From DAOTXK01 sp034435395 (GTDB lineage: Bacteria; Chloroflexota; Anaerolineae; Aggregatilineales; Ch27), in assembly GCA_034435395.1 (NCBI GenBank), contig DAOTXK010000005.1:1-34635 (forward strand): a stretch of 34,635 nt of DNA. The letters are read 5' to 3'. This document shows positions 1-8,401 of this stretch, piece by piece; within the stretch, counting starts at the first letter, position 1; each line of letters starts with the position of its first letter. The notes beneath the pieces were generated by a model. The model worked only from the letters and a program-made list of their open reading frames with translations. It did no database searches and had not been told where the DNA came from. Position numbers and translations under genes: made by a program.

Positions 1-674
1 TCTCGAACGTGTCCCACGAACTCCGCACCCCCATCTCCAACCTCAAGCTCTACCACCGGCTGCTGGACCTCCGGCCAGAACGGTCGGAGGTCTACCTGGC
101 GACGCTGCGGCGGGAAACGCAGCGGCTGGAAGAGCTGATCGAAGGGCTGCTCATGCTGTCCCGCCTGGACCAGGAACGAGCGGCCCTCGACCGGGAGCCG
201 GTTGACCTGAACCGGCTGGCCAACGAGTACGTGATCGACCGCCAGGCCCTGGCCGAGCATAAGGGGCTGACCCTGGTCTTCTCCGCCGCGCCAGAACTGC
301 CGACCGTGCAGGCCGACCCTAACCTCCTGGGGCAGGTGGTCAGTATTTTGCTGACCAATGCCCTCAACTACACGCCCGCGGGCGGCCACGTGCAGGTGAG
401 CACCGCCACCCAGCCGGGTGATGGGCCATCCTGGGTGGGCCTGTGCGTCCGCGACACCGGTCCGGGCATCCCCCGCGAAGAGCTGCCCCGCCTGTTTGAG
501 CGTTTCTTCCGGGGGAAGGCCGGGCGCGAATCCAATGTATCCGGCACCGGCCTGGGGCTGGCCATCGCCAAGGAGATCGTGGATCGGCACCGGGGACGGA
601 TCGAGGTCGTCAGCGATGGCGTCGAAGGCCAGGGCGCGATCTTTGCGGTCTGGTTGCCGGTGGAGGATGGCTGA
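1..674 (+). CDS. Sensor histidine kinase, C-terminal part (5' end outside window)
   Basis: This is the catalytic end of a membrane-type two-component sensor kinase, which autophosphorylates on His and passes the phosphate to a response regulator. The reading frame is open to the window edge and reads SNVSHELRTP at once, the HisKA H-box with the phospho-acceptor His; the GTG at 9 is an internal Val, not the start. The HATPase domain follows: N-box LLTNALNYTPAGG, G1 box DTGPGIP, F-box LFERFFRG and G2 box GTGLGLAIAKEIV. It ends shortly after the domain, as is usual in this class. The sensor domain and the partner regulator lie upstream, outside the window, so the signal is unknown. Kinase identity is secure; the input is not. 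Confidence 0.96.
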   Translation, partial: SNVSHELRTPISNLKLYHRLLDLRPERSEVYLATLRRETQRLEELIEGLLMLSRLDQERAALDREPVDLNRLANEYVIDRQALAEHKGLTLVFSAAPELPTVQADPNLLGQVVSILLTNALNYTPAGGHVQVSTATQPGDGPSWVGLCVRDTGPGIPREELPRLFERFFRGKAGRESNVSGTGLGLAIAKEIVDRHRGRIEVVSDGVEGQGAIFAVWLPVEDG

Positions 675-698
675 ACCCCTCGCCATGGCTGGATCACT

Positions 699-743
699 GG
701 CGAGGCCCCCGCCGTTAGGGCAAAATGATGGCCGGGGGTCGCC
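699..743. terminator. Imperfect GC hairpin after the kinase gene
   Basis: GGCGAGGCCCCCG (699-711) can pair with CGGGGGTCGCC (733-743), leaving a two-base bulge and a loop of about 21 nt. It lies 25 nt after the kinase stop. There is no T-run after it, so an intrinsic terminator is only possible. Confidence 0.3.
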
Positions 744-863
744 TTCAACCGCGCCGGTGATGGTTACCGCACAGCCGCCCATGCCCTCTTTGCGCCGCAA
801 CCCATTGTCGTGGGGCTGTCCCCTCGGACCGCCCCTATAACCAGTATTGCTGGAGGAGCACAC

Positions 864-2855
864 ATGAGTCCATTTCGTCAGGATCAACAAGTCCTTATCT
901 GGCAGGCCAACGGTGAGACGGTCTGGATACAACCCTGGGGGCAGGATACGCTGCGGGTCCGCGCCATTCTGGGGCCACAGCCGCTGGACCTGCCCGGCGC
1001 GCTGCTGAAGCCCAAGCCCTCCCAACCCACCATCACGGTCAGCGATGACGGCGCGAGCATCACCAACGGCCGGCTGCGGGCGGAAGTCTCTCCGGAGGGT
1101 CACATCCGTTTCCGGCGGGCGGATAGCGGGGCGGCTCTGCTGGAAGAGGGCAAGCCCGAATTTTTCCTGCCGCCGGAACGGCATTACACCGCCCGTTTCA
1201 GCGACCTGTACCACATTGAGGTCCGCTTCAAGGCCTGGCGGGACGAGCGCTTCTATGGACTGGGCCAGCACGCCCACGGTCACCTGGACCAGAAGGGCTG
1301 CGTGATCGACCTGCTGCAACGCAACTCGTGGGTCTCCATCCCGTTCCTGCTCTCCAGCCGGGGGTACGGCTTCCTGTGGCACAACCCAGGCATCGGTCGG
1401 GTGGAACTGGCCCACAGCGGCACGCGCTGGGTGGCCGAGGCCACGCGCCAGATCGACTATCTGGTCATGGCTGGCGATTCCTACGCCGACCTGATGACCC
1501 GTTACGCCGACCTGACCGGCTATCCGCCCGTGTTGCCGGAGTGGGCGGCGGGCTTCTGGCAGTGTAAGCTGCGATACGTGGATCAGGAGGAACTCCTGAG
1601 CGTGGCCCGCGAATACCACAAACGCGGCCTGCCGCTCTCGGTGATCGTGATCGACTTCTTCCACTGGTCGCTGCAAGGGGACTGGCGGTTTGACCCGGAG
1701 CACTGGCCGGACCCGGCGGCCATGGTCCGGGAGCTGGAGAAGATGGGCGTCAGGGTCATGGTCTCGATCTGGCCGTCGGTCAACCCGCTCAGCCAAAACT
1801 ACCGGATCATGCAGGAAAACGGCTGGCTGATCCGGGCGGAGCGTGGCCTCCCGGCGCAGCTGGAATTCCGCGACGTGCGCCCGCGCGGCCCGGTGTACAT
1901 CACCTACTACGACTCCACCCATCCCGACGCCCGGCGGTTCGTCTGGGAACAGGTGCGGGAGGGCTACTATAAGTACGGCATCAAGGTCTGGTGGCTGGAC
2001 GCCTGTGAGCCGGAGATCAGGCCGGAGTCCCGTGACAACCTCCACTTCCACCTGGGCAACGGCCTGGAAGTCGCCAACCTCTACCCGCTGCTGCACCAGC
2101 AGGGCTTTTACGAGGGGATGAAGGCCGAGGGCGAGGAAGACGTGTTCCTGTTGTGCCGGTCAGCGTGGGCGGGCAGCCAGCGTTATGCCGCGTCGGTGTG
2201 GTCGGGCGACATCGATTCCACCTTCGAATCGCTGCAAGAGCAGGTCCGGGCGGGCCTGAACATGGCCCTGAGCGGCATCCCCTGGTGGAACACCGACATC
2301 GGCGGCTTTAAGGGGGGCCGCATCAAAACCGACTACTTCCGCGAGCTGATCGTGCGCTGGTTCCAGTATGGCGTGTTCTGCCCGATCTTCCGCCTGCACG
2401 GGGTGCGCGAGCATTTTGACCTGGACGATCCGCTGTCCAGCGGCGGGGACAACGAAGTGTGGTCATTCGGCGAGAGAGCCTACACGATCCTCAAAGACCT
2501 GCTGTTCCTGCGGGAGCGGCTGCGCCCGTACATCATGGCGCAGATGCGCCTGGCCCACGAGACCGGCATCCCCATGATGCGCCCGCTGTTCTTCGATTTC
2601 GAGGACGATGAGGGCTGCATCCCGGTGGATGACCAGTTTATGTTCGGGCCGGATGTGCTGGTTGCGCCGGTGCTGTTCCAGGGGGCCACCGCCCGCGAGG
2701 TCTACCTGCCCGCCGGGACCCAGTGGACGGACGCCTGGACCGGCCAGGTCTACGCGGGCGGGCAGCGCATCTCGGCGGACGCGCCGCTGGAGAAAGTGCC
2801 GGTCTACCTGCGCGGGACGGACAGCCCGCTGCGGGCGGTGTTCGCCGGTCGGTGA
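864..2855 (+). CDS. Glycoside hydrolase family 31 (alpha-xylosidase/alpha-glucosidase type)
   Basis: This is a retaining exo-alpha-glycosidase. GH31 enzymes release alpha-linked xylose or glucose from oligosaccharide ends. The start is ATG 864, preceded by GGAGGAG at 852-858; the frame runs open further upstream but has no ribosome site there. The 663 residues match a cytoplasmic GH31 of the YicI type: N-terminal beta-sandwich, TIM barrel from about residue 220, then C-terminal beta domains. The catalytic nucleophile is Asp379 in KVWWLDACEPE and the acid/base is Asp449 in VWSGDIDS; LSGIPWWNTDIGGF also fits the family. No signal peptide is seen, so it probably acts on imported oligosaccharides. 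It stands alone, with a strong hairpin downstream. Xyloside versus glucoside preference cannot be read from the sequence. Confidence 0.93.
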   Translation: MSPFRQDQQVLIWQANGETVWIQPWGQDTLRVRAILGPQPLDLPGALLKPKPSQPTITVSDDGASITNGRLRAEVSPEGHIRFRRADSGAALLEEGKPEFFLPPERHYTARFSDLYHIEVRFKAWRDERFYGLGQHAHGHLDQKGCVIDLLQRNSWVSIPFLLSSRGYGFLWHNPGIGRVELAHSGTRWVAEATRQIDYLVMAGDSYADLMTRYADLTGYPPVLPEWAAGFWQCKLRYVDQEELLSVAREYHKRGLPLSVIVIDFFHWSLQGDWRFDPEHWPDPAAMVRELEKMGVRVMVSIWPSVNPLSQNYRIMQENGWLIRAERGLPAQLEFRDVRPRGPVYITYYDSTHPDARRFVWEQVREGYYKYGIKVWWLDACEPEIRPESRDNLHFHLGNGLEVANLYPLLHQQGFYEGMKAEGEEDVFLLCRSAWAGSQRYAASVWSGDIDSTFESLQEQVRAGLNMALSGIPWWNTDIGGFKGGRIKTDYFRELIVRWFQYGVFCPIFRLHGVREHFDLDDPLSSGGDNEVWSFGERAYTILKDLLFLRERLRPYIMAQMRLAHETGIPMMRPLFFDFEDDEGCIPVDDQFMFGPDVLVAPVLFQGATAREVYLPAGTQWTDAWTGQVYAGGQRISADAPLEKVPVYLRGTDSPLRAVFAGR

Positions 2856-2885
2856 TGGCCGGGCGGGAAGCGGCCTTCCGGGCGG

Positions 2886-2913
2886 GGCGGGATGGGGCGC
2901 ATTCCGTCCCGCC
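2886..2913 (+). terminator. Hairpin terminator after GH31
   Basis: An 11-bp stem (including two G-T pairs) is formed by 2886-2896 and 2903-2913, with a six-base loop. It is followed by the pyrimidine-rich TTCCCTGTCCCTTT. It lies 30 nt past the GH31 stop and before the htpG promoter region. Confidence 0.55.
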
Positions 2914-3032
2914 TTCCCTGTCCCTTTCATGACCGGAGACCGGGCATGGTTTTTCCTGAGGGATGGGTGCGCTCCAGAACTCATGGTCATCAGTCCGCTG
3001 CATTAGAATCGTGCAAGAAACCCTCAGCGCCG

Positions 3033-3088
3033 CCGGATAGCGGCTATAATGCGGATAGCGGCTATAAAATGCGGATAGCGGCTATAAT
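3033..3088 (+). promoter_or_regulatory. Three tandem palindromic repeats with TATAAT, upstream of htpG
   Basis: Three adjacent units occupy 3033-3050, 3051-3070 and 3071-3088 (18, 20 and 18 nt). Each contains the palindrome ATAGC-G-GCTAT, and each runs into a -10-like box: TATAAT at 3045-3050, TATAAA at 3063-3068 and TATAAT at 3083-3088. No good -35 element is visible at 16-18 nt. The last box is 41 nt before the htpG start codon. The array is probably both promoter and operator, with sites about two helical turns apart. No HrcA CIRCE element is present. Confidence 0.6.
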
Positions 3089-3129
3089 CCTGACAGAGAG
3101 ACTTCACGTCATCACTCAGGAGGTAGCGT

Positions 3130-5028
3130 ATGGGGGAGACCTTCGAATTTAAGGCGGAAATCCAGCAACTGCTGAACATTCTCATCCATTCGCTATACAC
3201 GGAACGCGAAATCTTCCTCCGGGAGCTGCTGTCCAACGCTTCCGACGCCCTGCACCGACTCCAGTTTGAGATGCTGACCAATGACCAGGTGTACGATCCG
3301 GAGGCCGAGCTGGCGATCGAGGTGGCGGTGGACAAAGAAGCCCGGACCATCACCGTCCGCGACACCGGCATCGGCATGACGCGCGACGAGCTGATCACCA
3401 ACCTGGGCACCATCGCCCAGTCCGGCGCGACGGCTTTTTTGGAGACGATCCGGGAGCGGGGCGACGCAGCCACCAACATCATCGGCCAGTTTGGCGTCGG
3501 TTTCTACAGCGTCTTCATGGTAGCCGATGAAGTCCAGGTCACGTCGCGCTCGTTCCTGCCGGACGCCGCCGCGGCCCGCTGGGTCTGCGATGGCAGCCCC
3601 CGCTTCACCGTGGAAGAAGCCGATATGGACCATCGCGGCACCGAGGTTCTGGTGAAGCTCAAGGAAGATGCGGCGGAGTTCGCCGACGAGTGGCGGCTGC
3701 GCCAGGTCATCAAGCGCCACAGCGATTTTGTCGCCTTCCCCATCTACCTGCGCCAGGCTCAGGCGGAGAAGGGGAAGGAGGGAGCCGGGTCGCCCGCCCC
3801 GGTCAATCAGCAGGTGGCGATCTGGCGGCAGACACCCCGCGAAGTGGCGGACGAAGACTACCAGAGCTTCTACAAACAGATCACGCTGGATTTTGAGCCG
3901 CCGCTGGCCCATGTGCACGTCAGCAGCGAGGCCCCTATCGACCTGCACGCCATCCTGTACGTGCCCAGCAAGCGGGAGCGGGGCCTGTTCGCGCCCAAGG
4001 ATCACGGCCTGCGGCTCTACAGCCGCAAAATCCTGATCCAGGATCGCACGCCGGACCTGCTGCCGGAATACCTGCGGTTTGTGGAAGGCGTGGTTGATTC
4101 CGAGGATTTGCCGCTGAACGTATCCCGCGAGAGCGTGCAGTCCAACACGGTGGTGCGCAAGATTCGCAGCAACCTGGTGCGTCGCCTGCTGGATACGCTG
4201 GACGAAGCCGCCAGAGAAGACCCGGATCGTTACCGGACGATCTGGGAGCAGTTTGGCCTCTTTTTTAAGGAAGGAATCGCCACCACGCCGGAGGATCACG
4301 GGCGGCTGAAGAAGCTCCTGCGCTTTCATTCCTCCGCCACCGGCCCGGCGGGGTGGACCTCGCTGGCCGAATACGTGGGGCGGATGAAGGACGGCCAGGA
4401 CGCCATCTACTTCCTCTTCGGCGAGGACCTGTCCTCCATCACCCGCAGCCCACACCTGGACCCCTTCAAGGCGACAGGGACCGAGGTGTTGTATCTGACG
4501 GAGCCGGTCGACTCCTTTATGATGGTGGCCATGCGCGACTTCGAGGGCCACCCGTTTAAGAACATCGCCGATGCCGACACCGACGCGCCGGAAACGGAGG
4601 CGGTGCCGGGCGACCGAATCCCCGACGACCTGTTCAACCCCTTGCTCAAGCGTTTTAACGAGGTGCTGGGCGGGCGCGTCATCGTGGTTCGAGAGGGTAA
4701 ACGGCTGACGGAAAGCCCCGTCCGCCTGGTGGCCGCCGATGGCGCGCTGGGTGACAGCCTGGAGCGCGTCCGCAAGTACATCGACCAGGACTTTGAGGCC
4801 AGCAAGAAGGTGATGGAAGTCAACCGCCACCACCCGCTGATCCATGACCTGGCGCTGGCCCTCCAGCGCGACGCCATGGACCCGCTGGTGCCGGAGATGA
4901 TCGAACAACTGCTGGAGAATGCGCTGCTGGTGGAAGGCATCCATCCCAACCCGGCGGAGATGGTGGGGCGCATCCAGGCGATCATGGCGGCGGCAGCCAA
5001 GGCCCGCGCCGGGACGGCAGAGCGTTGA
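3130..5028 (+). CDS. htpG: Molecular chaperone HtpG (bacterial Hsp90)
   Basis: HtpG is an ATP-dependent cytoplasmic chaperone that works as a dimer on partly folded clients. The start is ATG 3130 behind AGGAGGT at about 3118-3124. The 632 residues are the usual family length. The N-terminal GHKL ATP site shows Glu32, Asn36 and Asp39 in RELLSNASDA, then DTGIGMT at 78-84 and GQFGVGFYS from 119. The middle domain carries DEDYQSFYKQ and LPLNVSRE. The C-terminal dimerisation domain ends normally without MEEVD. It is a single-gene unit between the tandem-repeat promoter and a perfect terminator. Family identity is certain. Confidence 0.98.
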   Translation: MGETFEFKAEIQQLLNILIHSLYTEREIFLRELLSNASDALHRLQFEMLTNDQVYDPEAELAIEVAVDKEARTITVRDTGIGMTRDELITNLGTIAQSGATAFLETIRERGDAATNIIGQFGVGFYSVFMVADEVQVTSRSFLPDAAAARWVCDGSPRFTVEEADMDHRGTEVLVKLKEDAAEFADEWRLRQVIKRHSDFVAFPIYLRQAQAEKGKEGAGSPAPVNQQVAIWRQTPREVADEDYQSFYKQITLDFEPPLAHVHVSSEAPIDLHAILYVPSKRERGLFAPKDHGLRLYSRKILIQDRTPDLLPEYLRFVEGVVDSEDLPLNVSRESVQSNTVVRKIRSNLVRRLLDTLDEAAREDPDRYRTIWEQFGLFFKEGIATTPEDHGRLKKLLRFHSSATGPAGWTSLAEYVGRMKDGQDAIYFLFGEDLSSITRSPHLDPFKATGTEVLYLTEPVDSFMMVAMRDFEGHPFKNIADADTDAPETEAVPGDRIPDDLFNPLLKRFNEVLGGRVIVVREGKRLTESPVRLVAADGALGDSLERVRKYIDQDFEASKKVMEVNRHHPLIHDLALALQRDAMDPLVPEMIEQLLENALLVEGIHPNPAEMVGRIQAIMAAAAKARAGTAER

Positions 5029-5062
5029 GCGGGCCGATCCTGGAGATGACCGGCGGCCCGAC

Positions 5063-5086
5063 GGGGAGCGACAGCTCCCCTTTTTT
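5063..5086 (+). terminator. Rho-independent terminator of htpG
   Basis: GGGGAGC (5063-5069), loop GACA, GCTCCCC (5074-5080), then six T (5081-5086). This is a perfect 7-bp stem with a U-run, 34 nt after the htpG stop. It is the clearest intrinsic terminator in the window. Confidence 0.95.
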
Positions 5087-5236
5087 CGCCTCGCGCCCGA
5101 CCATCAGCGAGGGCTGGCAACCTGACGGTTTCCTTCCCAATACCTGACGACGGCGGCGGTTCGGGCAAGGGCGATTGCGCGGCGGAAAAAACTGGGTTAA
5201 GGTGGGAGGGACTACGCACCGGTCTGTGAGGGTTCC

Positions 5237-6025
5237 ATGGCTCGTCTAATCGTTTTAGGTTCGGCGGCTATTGTGCCCAGTATGGAGCACGATAACACCC
5301 ACTTCATCTTGCAGGGGGAGGAAAGCGTCATCCTGATTGACTGCGGTTCCAACCCCATTGCCCGCATGCGCACGGTCGGCGTTCATTACGACGATCTGAC
5401 CGATATGATCCTGACCCACTTCCATCCCGATCATGTGATGGGCGTGCCGATCCTGCTGAACAACATGTGGTTTCTGGGGCAGCAGGCCGGGCGGCAGCGG
5501 CGCGCCCTGCGGGTGTATGGCATTCACCACTGCCTCAACCGCGTGGAAGAGTTGATGCTGGCCATGGGCTGGGACGAGTGGCCGGAATACTTCCCGGTGG
5601 CCTTTCACAAAATCCTGGAGCGGCCCAACCAGTTGTTACTGGAAAACAACGATTTCCGCATCACGTCCTGGCCGGTGCGGCACTACATCCCCACCATTGG
5701 CCTGCGCATCGAAAACAAACACACCGGTTTTGTGACCGCCTACTCCTGTGATACCGCGCCGACGGATACCCTGTATGAACTGGCCCGCAACGCCGACCTG
5801 TTCATTCACGAAGCCGCCGCCGACAAGCCCGATATCGGCCATTCCACCCCGCGCCAGGCCGGGGAGGTGGCCAGCCGGGCGGGGGCCAAGCGCCTGGTGC
5901 TGATTCATTACCAGGTGTTCGGCCCCAACGGGCCGGTGGCTTACCGCCATCTGGTGGACGAAGCGCGGGAAACGTTCACAGGCCCGGTGGAAATGGCGGA
6001 AGACTTTGTGATCTATGACGTTTGA
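5237..6025 (+). CDS. RNase Z-like metallo-beta-lactamase-fold hydrolase
   Basis: This is a two-zinc hydrolase of the metallo-beta-lactamase fold with the full RNase Z motif set. THFHPDHVMG gives His61, His63, Asp65 and His66. His149 lies in VRHYIPTIGLRI, Asp172 in SCDT, His202 in GHSTPRQAG and His224 in LIHY. RNase Z trims tRNA 3' ends, but relatives cleave small esters and phosphodiesters. At 262 residues it is somewhat short, and no obvious Gly-rich flexible arm is seen after the first motif, so a non-tRNA substrate is quite possible. The start is ATG 5237, with a weak GAGGG upstream. No signal peptide is seen. It is a monocistronic gene convergent with the 71-residue gene. The fold is certain; the substrate is not. 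Confidence 0.88.
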   Translation: MARLIVLGSAAIVPSMEHDNTHFILQGEESVILIDCGSNPIARMRTVGVHYDDLTDMILTHFHPDHVMGVPILLNNMWFLGQQAGRQRRALRVYGIHHCLNRVEELMLAMGWDEWPEYFPVAFHKILERPNQLLLENNDFRITSWPVRHYIPTIGLRIENKHTGFVTAYSCDTAPTDTLYELARNADLFIHEAAADKPDIGHSTPRQAGEVASRAGAKRLVLIHYQVFGPNGPVAYRHLVDEARETFTGPVEMAEDFVIYDV

Positions 6026-6058
6026 GGGAGGGGCGTCGCGCAGGGTCGCCAGCCGTCA

Positions 6059-6078
6059 CCTGGCGCTGGTGAGCCAGG
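6059..6078. terminator. Small hairpin between convergent genes
   Basis: CCTGGC (6059-6064) pairs with GCCAGG (6073-6078). It lies in the 124-nt convergent gap between the metallo-hydrolase and the 71-residue gene. There is no T-run, so termination is only a possibility. Confidence 0.25.
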
Positions 6079-6149
6079 GGGCTGCCCGGCAGAGGATAAA
6101 CCAGGGCGGACGCGGTTGATGGGAGCTGATCCCACCGCCAGCGAACGGC

Positions 6150-6365
6150 TCAGCCGGAGGTGGATTTGGCCGTTTCTTTGGGTTTGACCGTGGCATGCAG
6201 GAACTGAAAATCCCCGCGCGGCGGCATCACTTCGTGAATCTCGATGATCTCAAAGGTGAGCTTGCCGATCTCGACCTGATCACCGATTTCGGGTCGTTTG
6301 ATGTGGTTCATGATCCCGCCGGGGTGTTCCCCGCCCATCACCACGTAACTTACTTTATAAATCAT
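6150..6365 (-). CDS. Small conserved-looking hypothetical protein, 71 aa
   Basis: I do not recognise a named family. The protein starts MIYKVSYVVMGGEHPGG and contains RPEIGDQVEIGKLTFEIIEI, a pattern of alternating beta-strands with Gly turns that suggests a small beta-barrel or SH3-like fold. There are no Cys residues, membrane segment or signal peptide. Two things support a real gene: there is little competing coding potential on the other strand, and the protein looks compact. Only one in-frame start exists downstream of an in-frame stop, ATG 6365, and no Shine-Dalgarno is near it. It follows the cyclic-nucleotide-binding gene on the same strand after 161 nt. Confidence 0.65.
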   Translation of the reverse strand: MIYKVSYVVMGGEHPGGIMNHIKRPEIGDQVEIGKLTFEIIEIHEVMPPRGDFQFLHATVKPKETAKSTSG

Positions 6366-6526
6366 ATTCGTCGCGCCAGAATGATGTCGCCCTCAGCGGC
6401 GGCATAGGGGAATGGCGCCCTCCTCCTTTCGTCTACACGCTGGCCCACTCGGCAGCGGCACTTCCCGCCGGGGCGAGAGACCCCGCCTGGCGGCGTTTAC
6501 CTGGCCAGTGGCCGGGCGGCGGAGAG

Positions 6527-6973
6527 CTAACCGGACTTCGGCTCAAGATTACGGTGGCGGAGCTTGAAGGACAGATCGCTCGCCATATTGCGCATCACAG
6601 CATAGCCAATGGCCGTGTCAGACTGGCACAGGCGCTCGAAGTCCTCCCGGGCGATAACATACAGCAACGCGTTATCGCTGGCACAGCGGATGGTGGCCGA
6701 CCGTTCGCCGTAGTCAATCAGCGCCATTTCGCCGAAGATCTGGCCCCGACCCAGATACACAAAGGATTGTTCGATGGCTGGTTCATCGTCAAAAATGACG
6801 CCAAACTGGCCCTCGCGGATGATATATAAGTTGTCGCCCGGTTCGCCTTTGGAGAAAACCACCTGCCCATCATGGTATTCGACCGGGTGGCTGATTTCGG
6901 CCAGCCGTTGCAGTTGTGCGGGGGTAAGACCGGAAAACAACTCCACACCCTTCAGCAGATCGACCAGTTCCAT
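6527..6973 (-). CDS. Stand-alone cyclic nucleotide-binding domain protein
   Basis: This is a 148-residue protein made almost entirely of one cNMP-binding (Crp-type) beta-roll. GEPGDNLYIIREGQFGVI and the phosphate-binding cassette FGEMALIDYGERSATI (Gly81, Glu82, Arg91) are intact, so it probably binds cAMP, cGMP or a related nucleotide. No helix-turn-helix, channel or kinase domain follows, so it is not a classic Crp regulator and may act on a partner protein. I chose ATG 6973 (MELVDLLKGVELFSGL), where the family fold begins and a GGGATGGGG stretch lies just upstream. The frame continues to 7075 but adds only low-complexity sequence. It is divergent from the aldo/keto reductase. Confidence 0.85.
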   Translation of the reverse strand: MELVDLLKGVELFSGLTPAQLQRLAEISHPVEYHDGQVVFSKGEPGDNLYIIREGQFGVIFDDEPAIEQSFVYLGRGQIFGEMALIDYGERSATIRCASDNALLYVIAREDFERLCQSDTAIGYAVMRNMASDLSFKLRHRNLEPKSG

Positions 6974-7267
6974 GGCAGATACCCCATCCCTCTGGCTGGA
7001 TAACACCGCGACCGTGTACCAGCGATGGCCGCCGTCCGCCGGCGGCGCTGATAAGCGGGTCCTGAGCCTGGGCACCAGACCCTATATGGCAATTTTACAG
7101 CCATCTTGGGGGTGGGACAAGACGGTCGGGTCAACGTTCGCACTTTATAACCCATTTCCAACGGCGCGATCCGGCCCTGATCATTTTCCTATGGCGACAA
7201 AACAGGTTAAAAATAGAGGCCGGTAGCCGGTCAGGACTTGCCAGATGGTTTAAGGAGGCACACCGAT

Positions 7268-8260
7268 ATGGAATACCGCAAGCTGGGGCGAACCGGCCTG
7301 AAGGTCAGCGAATTGTGCCTGGGCACCATGACGTTCCGCTGGACCAGCACCGAGGAGCAATCGTTGCAGGTGCTGGATCGGGCCTGGGAGGCCGGGATCA
7401 ACTTCATCGACACGGCGGATATCTACAGCTCCTGGGCGGAGGGCAATCCCGGCGGCGTGGCCGAGACGATCATCGGCCAGTGGCTCAAGACCAAACCCCG
7501 CGATCAGATCGTGATCGCCACCAAGGTGCGGGGCCGCATGTGGGATGGCCCCAACGGCGAAGGGTTGAGCCGCCAGCACATCATGCTGGCGGTGGAAGGC
7601 AGTCTGCGCCGCCTGGGCGTGGAGGCCATCGACCTGTATCAGGTTCACTGGCCGGACGACGATACTCCCCTGGAGGAAACCCTGCGCGCTCTGGACGACC
7701 TGGTTACCGCCGGTAAGGTGCGGTATATCGGGGCCAGCAACTTCCCGGCCTGGCTGCTGACCAAGAGCCTGTGGATCAGCGACCGGCGCGGCTACGCCCG
7801 TTTTGAGTCCATCCAGCCGCACTACAACCTGTTGAACCGCGCCGAAGTTGAGCCGGAGCTGGCGGCGCTGTGCGTGGATCAGGGCCTCGGCCTGATCCCC
7901 TACAGCCCGCTGGCCGGGGGTTTCCTGACCGGCAAGTACACGCGGGACGGCATCCCGGCGGGATCGCGCGGCGAGGCCAACGAGCGCATCAAAAGTTACA
8001 TGACCGAGTCGAACTTCACCCTGATCGACGGCCTGCGGGAGATGGGCCAGGCCCATGGCAAGACCGTCCTGCAGATGGCGCTGGGTTGGCTGCTCACCCT
8101 GCCGATAGTCACCGCTCCCATCATCGGTGCCAACACGGTTGAGCAGTTGGAGGAATCGCTGGGGGCGGCGGGCCTGCGGCTCACCGAAGAAGAAATGGCG
8201 CGCCTGGACGGATTAACCGGCGGAAACCGGAAGTGGTTCAAGCCTGGGGCGGCGGGCTGA
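7268..8260 (+). CDS. Aldo/keto reductase
   Basis: This is an NADPH-dependent oxidoreductase of carbonyl compounds on a TIM barrel. The catalytic tetrad is visible as Asp48, Tyr53, Lys86 and His127, in FIDTADIYS, IATKV and YQVHWPD. The cofactor-binding end reads APIIGANTVEQLEESL. The start is ATG 7268 with AAGGAGG at 7252-7258; an in-frame TTG at 7238 lies before this ribosome site and is unlikely. Its 330 residues are normal for the soluble family related to YghZ/Tas and Kv-beta. The gene is monocistronic and convergent with folE. The physiological substrate cannot be inferred. Confidence 0.93.
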   Translation: MEYRKLGRTGLKVSELCLGTMTFRWTSTEEQSLQVLDRAWEAGINFIDTADIYSSWAEGNPGGVAETIIGQWLKTKPRDQIVIATKVRGRMWDGPNGEGLSRQHIMLAVEGSLRRLGVEAIDLYQVHWPDDDTPLEETLRALDDLVTAGKVRYIGASNFPAWLLTKSLWISDRRGYARFESIQPHYNLLNRAEVEPELAALCVDQGLGLIPYSPLAGGFLTGKYTRDGIPAGSRGEANERIKSYMTESNFTLIDGLREMGQAHGKTVLQMALGWLLTLPIVTAPIIGANTVEQLEESLGAAGLRLTEEEMARLDGLTGGNRKWFKPGAAG

Positions 8261-8264
8261 GGAG

Positions 8265-8309
8265 GGGGCGCGGGGGCACGGCTCGCGGATTGCGCTTAGG
8301 CCGCGCCCC
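8265..8309. terminator. Long-loop hairpin between convergent AKR and folE genes
   Basis: GGGGCGCGG (8265-8273) is perfectly complementary to CCGCGCCCC (8301-8309), with a 27-nt loop. It sits in the convergent gap. The 9-bp GC stem could end transcription from either side, but no T-run follows. Confidence 0.4.
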
Positions 8310-8401
8310 TGGTGACGATCGTTGGGAGGAGTTTCATACCATTCAGGCGGGCAGCATCCACGACCGGGCTGGCGGGCGGGCCGCCCCGGGCGCAGACGGC
8401 G

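Noticed and set aside
810..863. Upstream extension of the GH31 frame
   Set aside because: GGAGGAG lies just before ATG 864 and the extra 18 residues are not family-like.
3033..3088. Tandem units before htpG as a mini-CRISPR
   Set aside because: Repeats are directly adjacent with no spacers and only 18-20 nt long.
3193..4944. 583-codon open frame antisense to htpG
   Set aside because: htpG is certain on the other strand; long antisense frames are common in GC-rich genes. The product is His/Gln/Arg-rich without domains.
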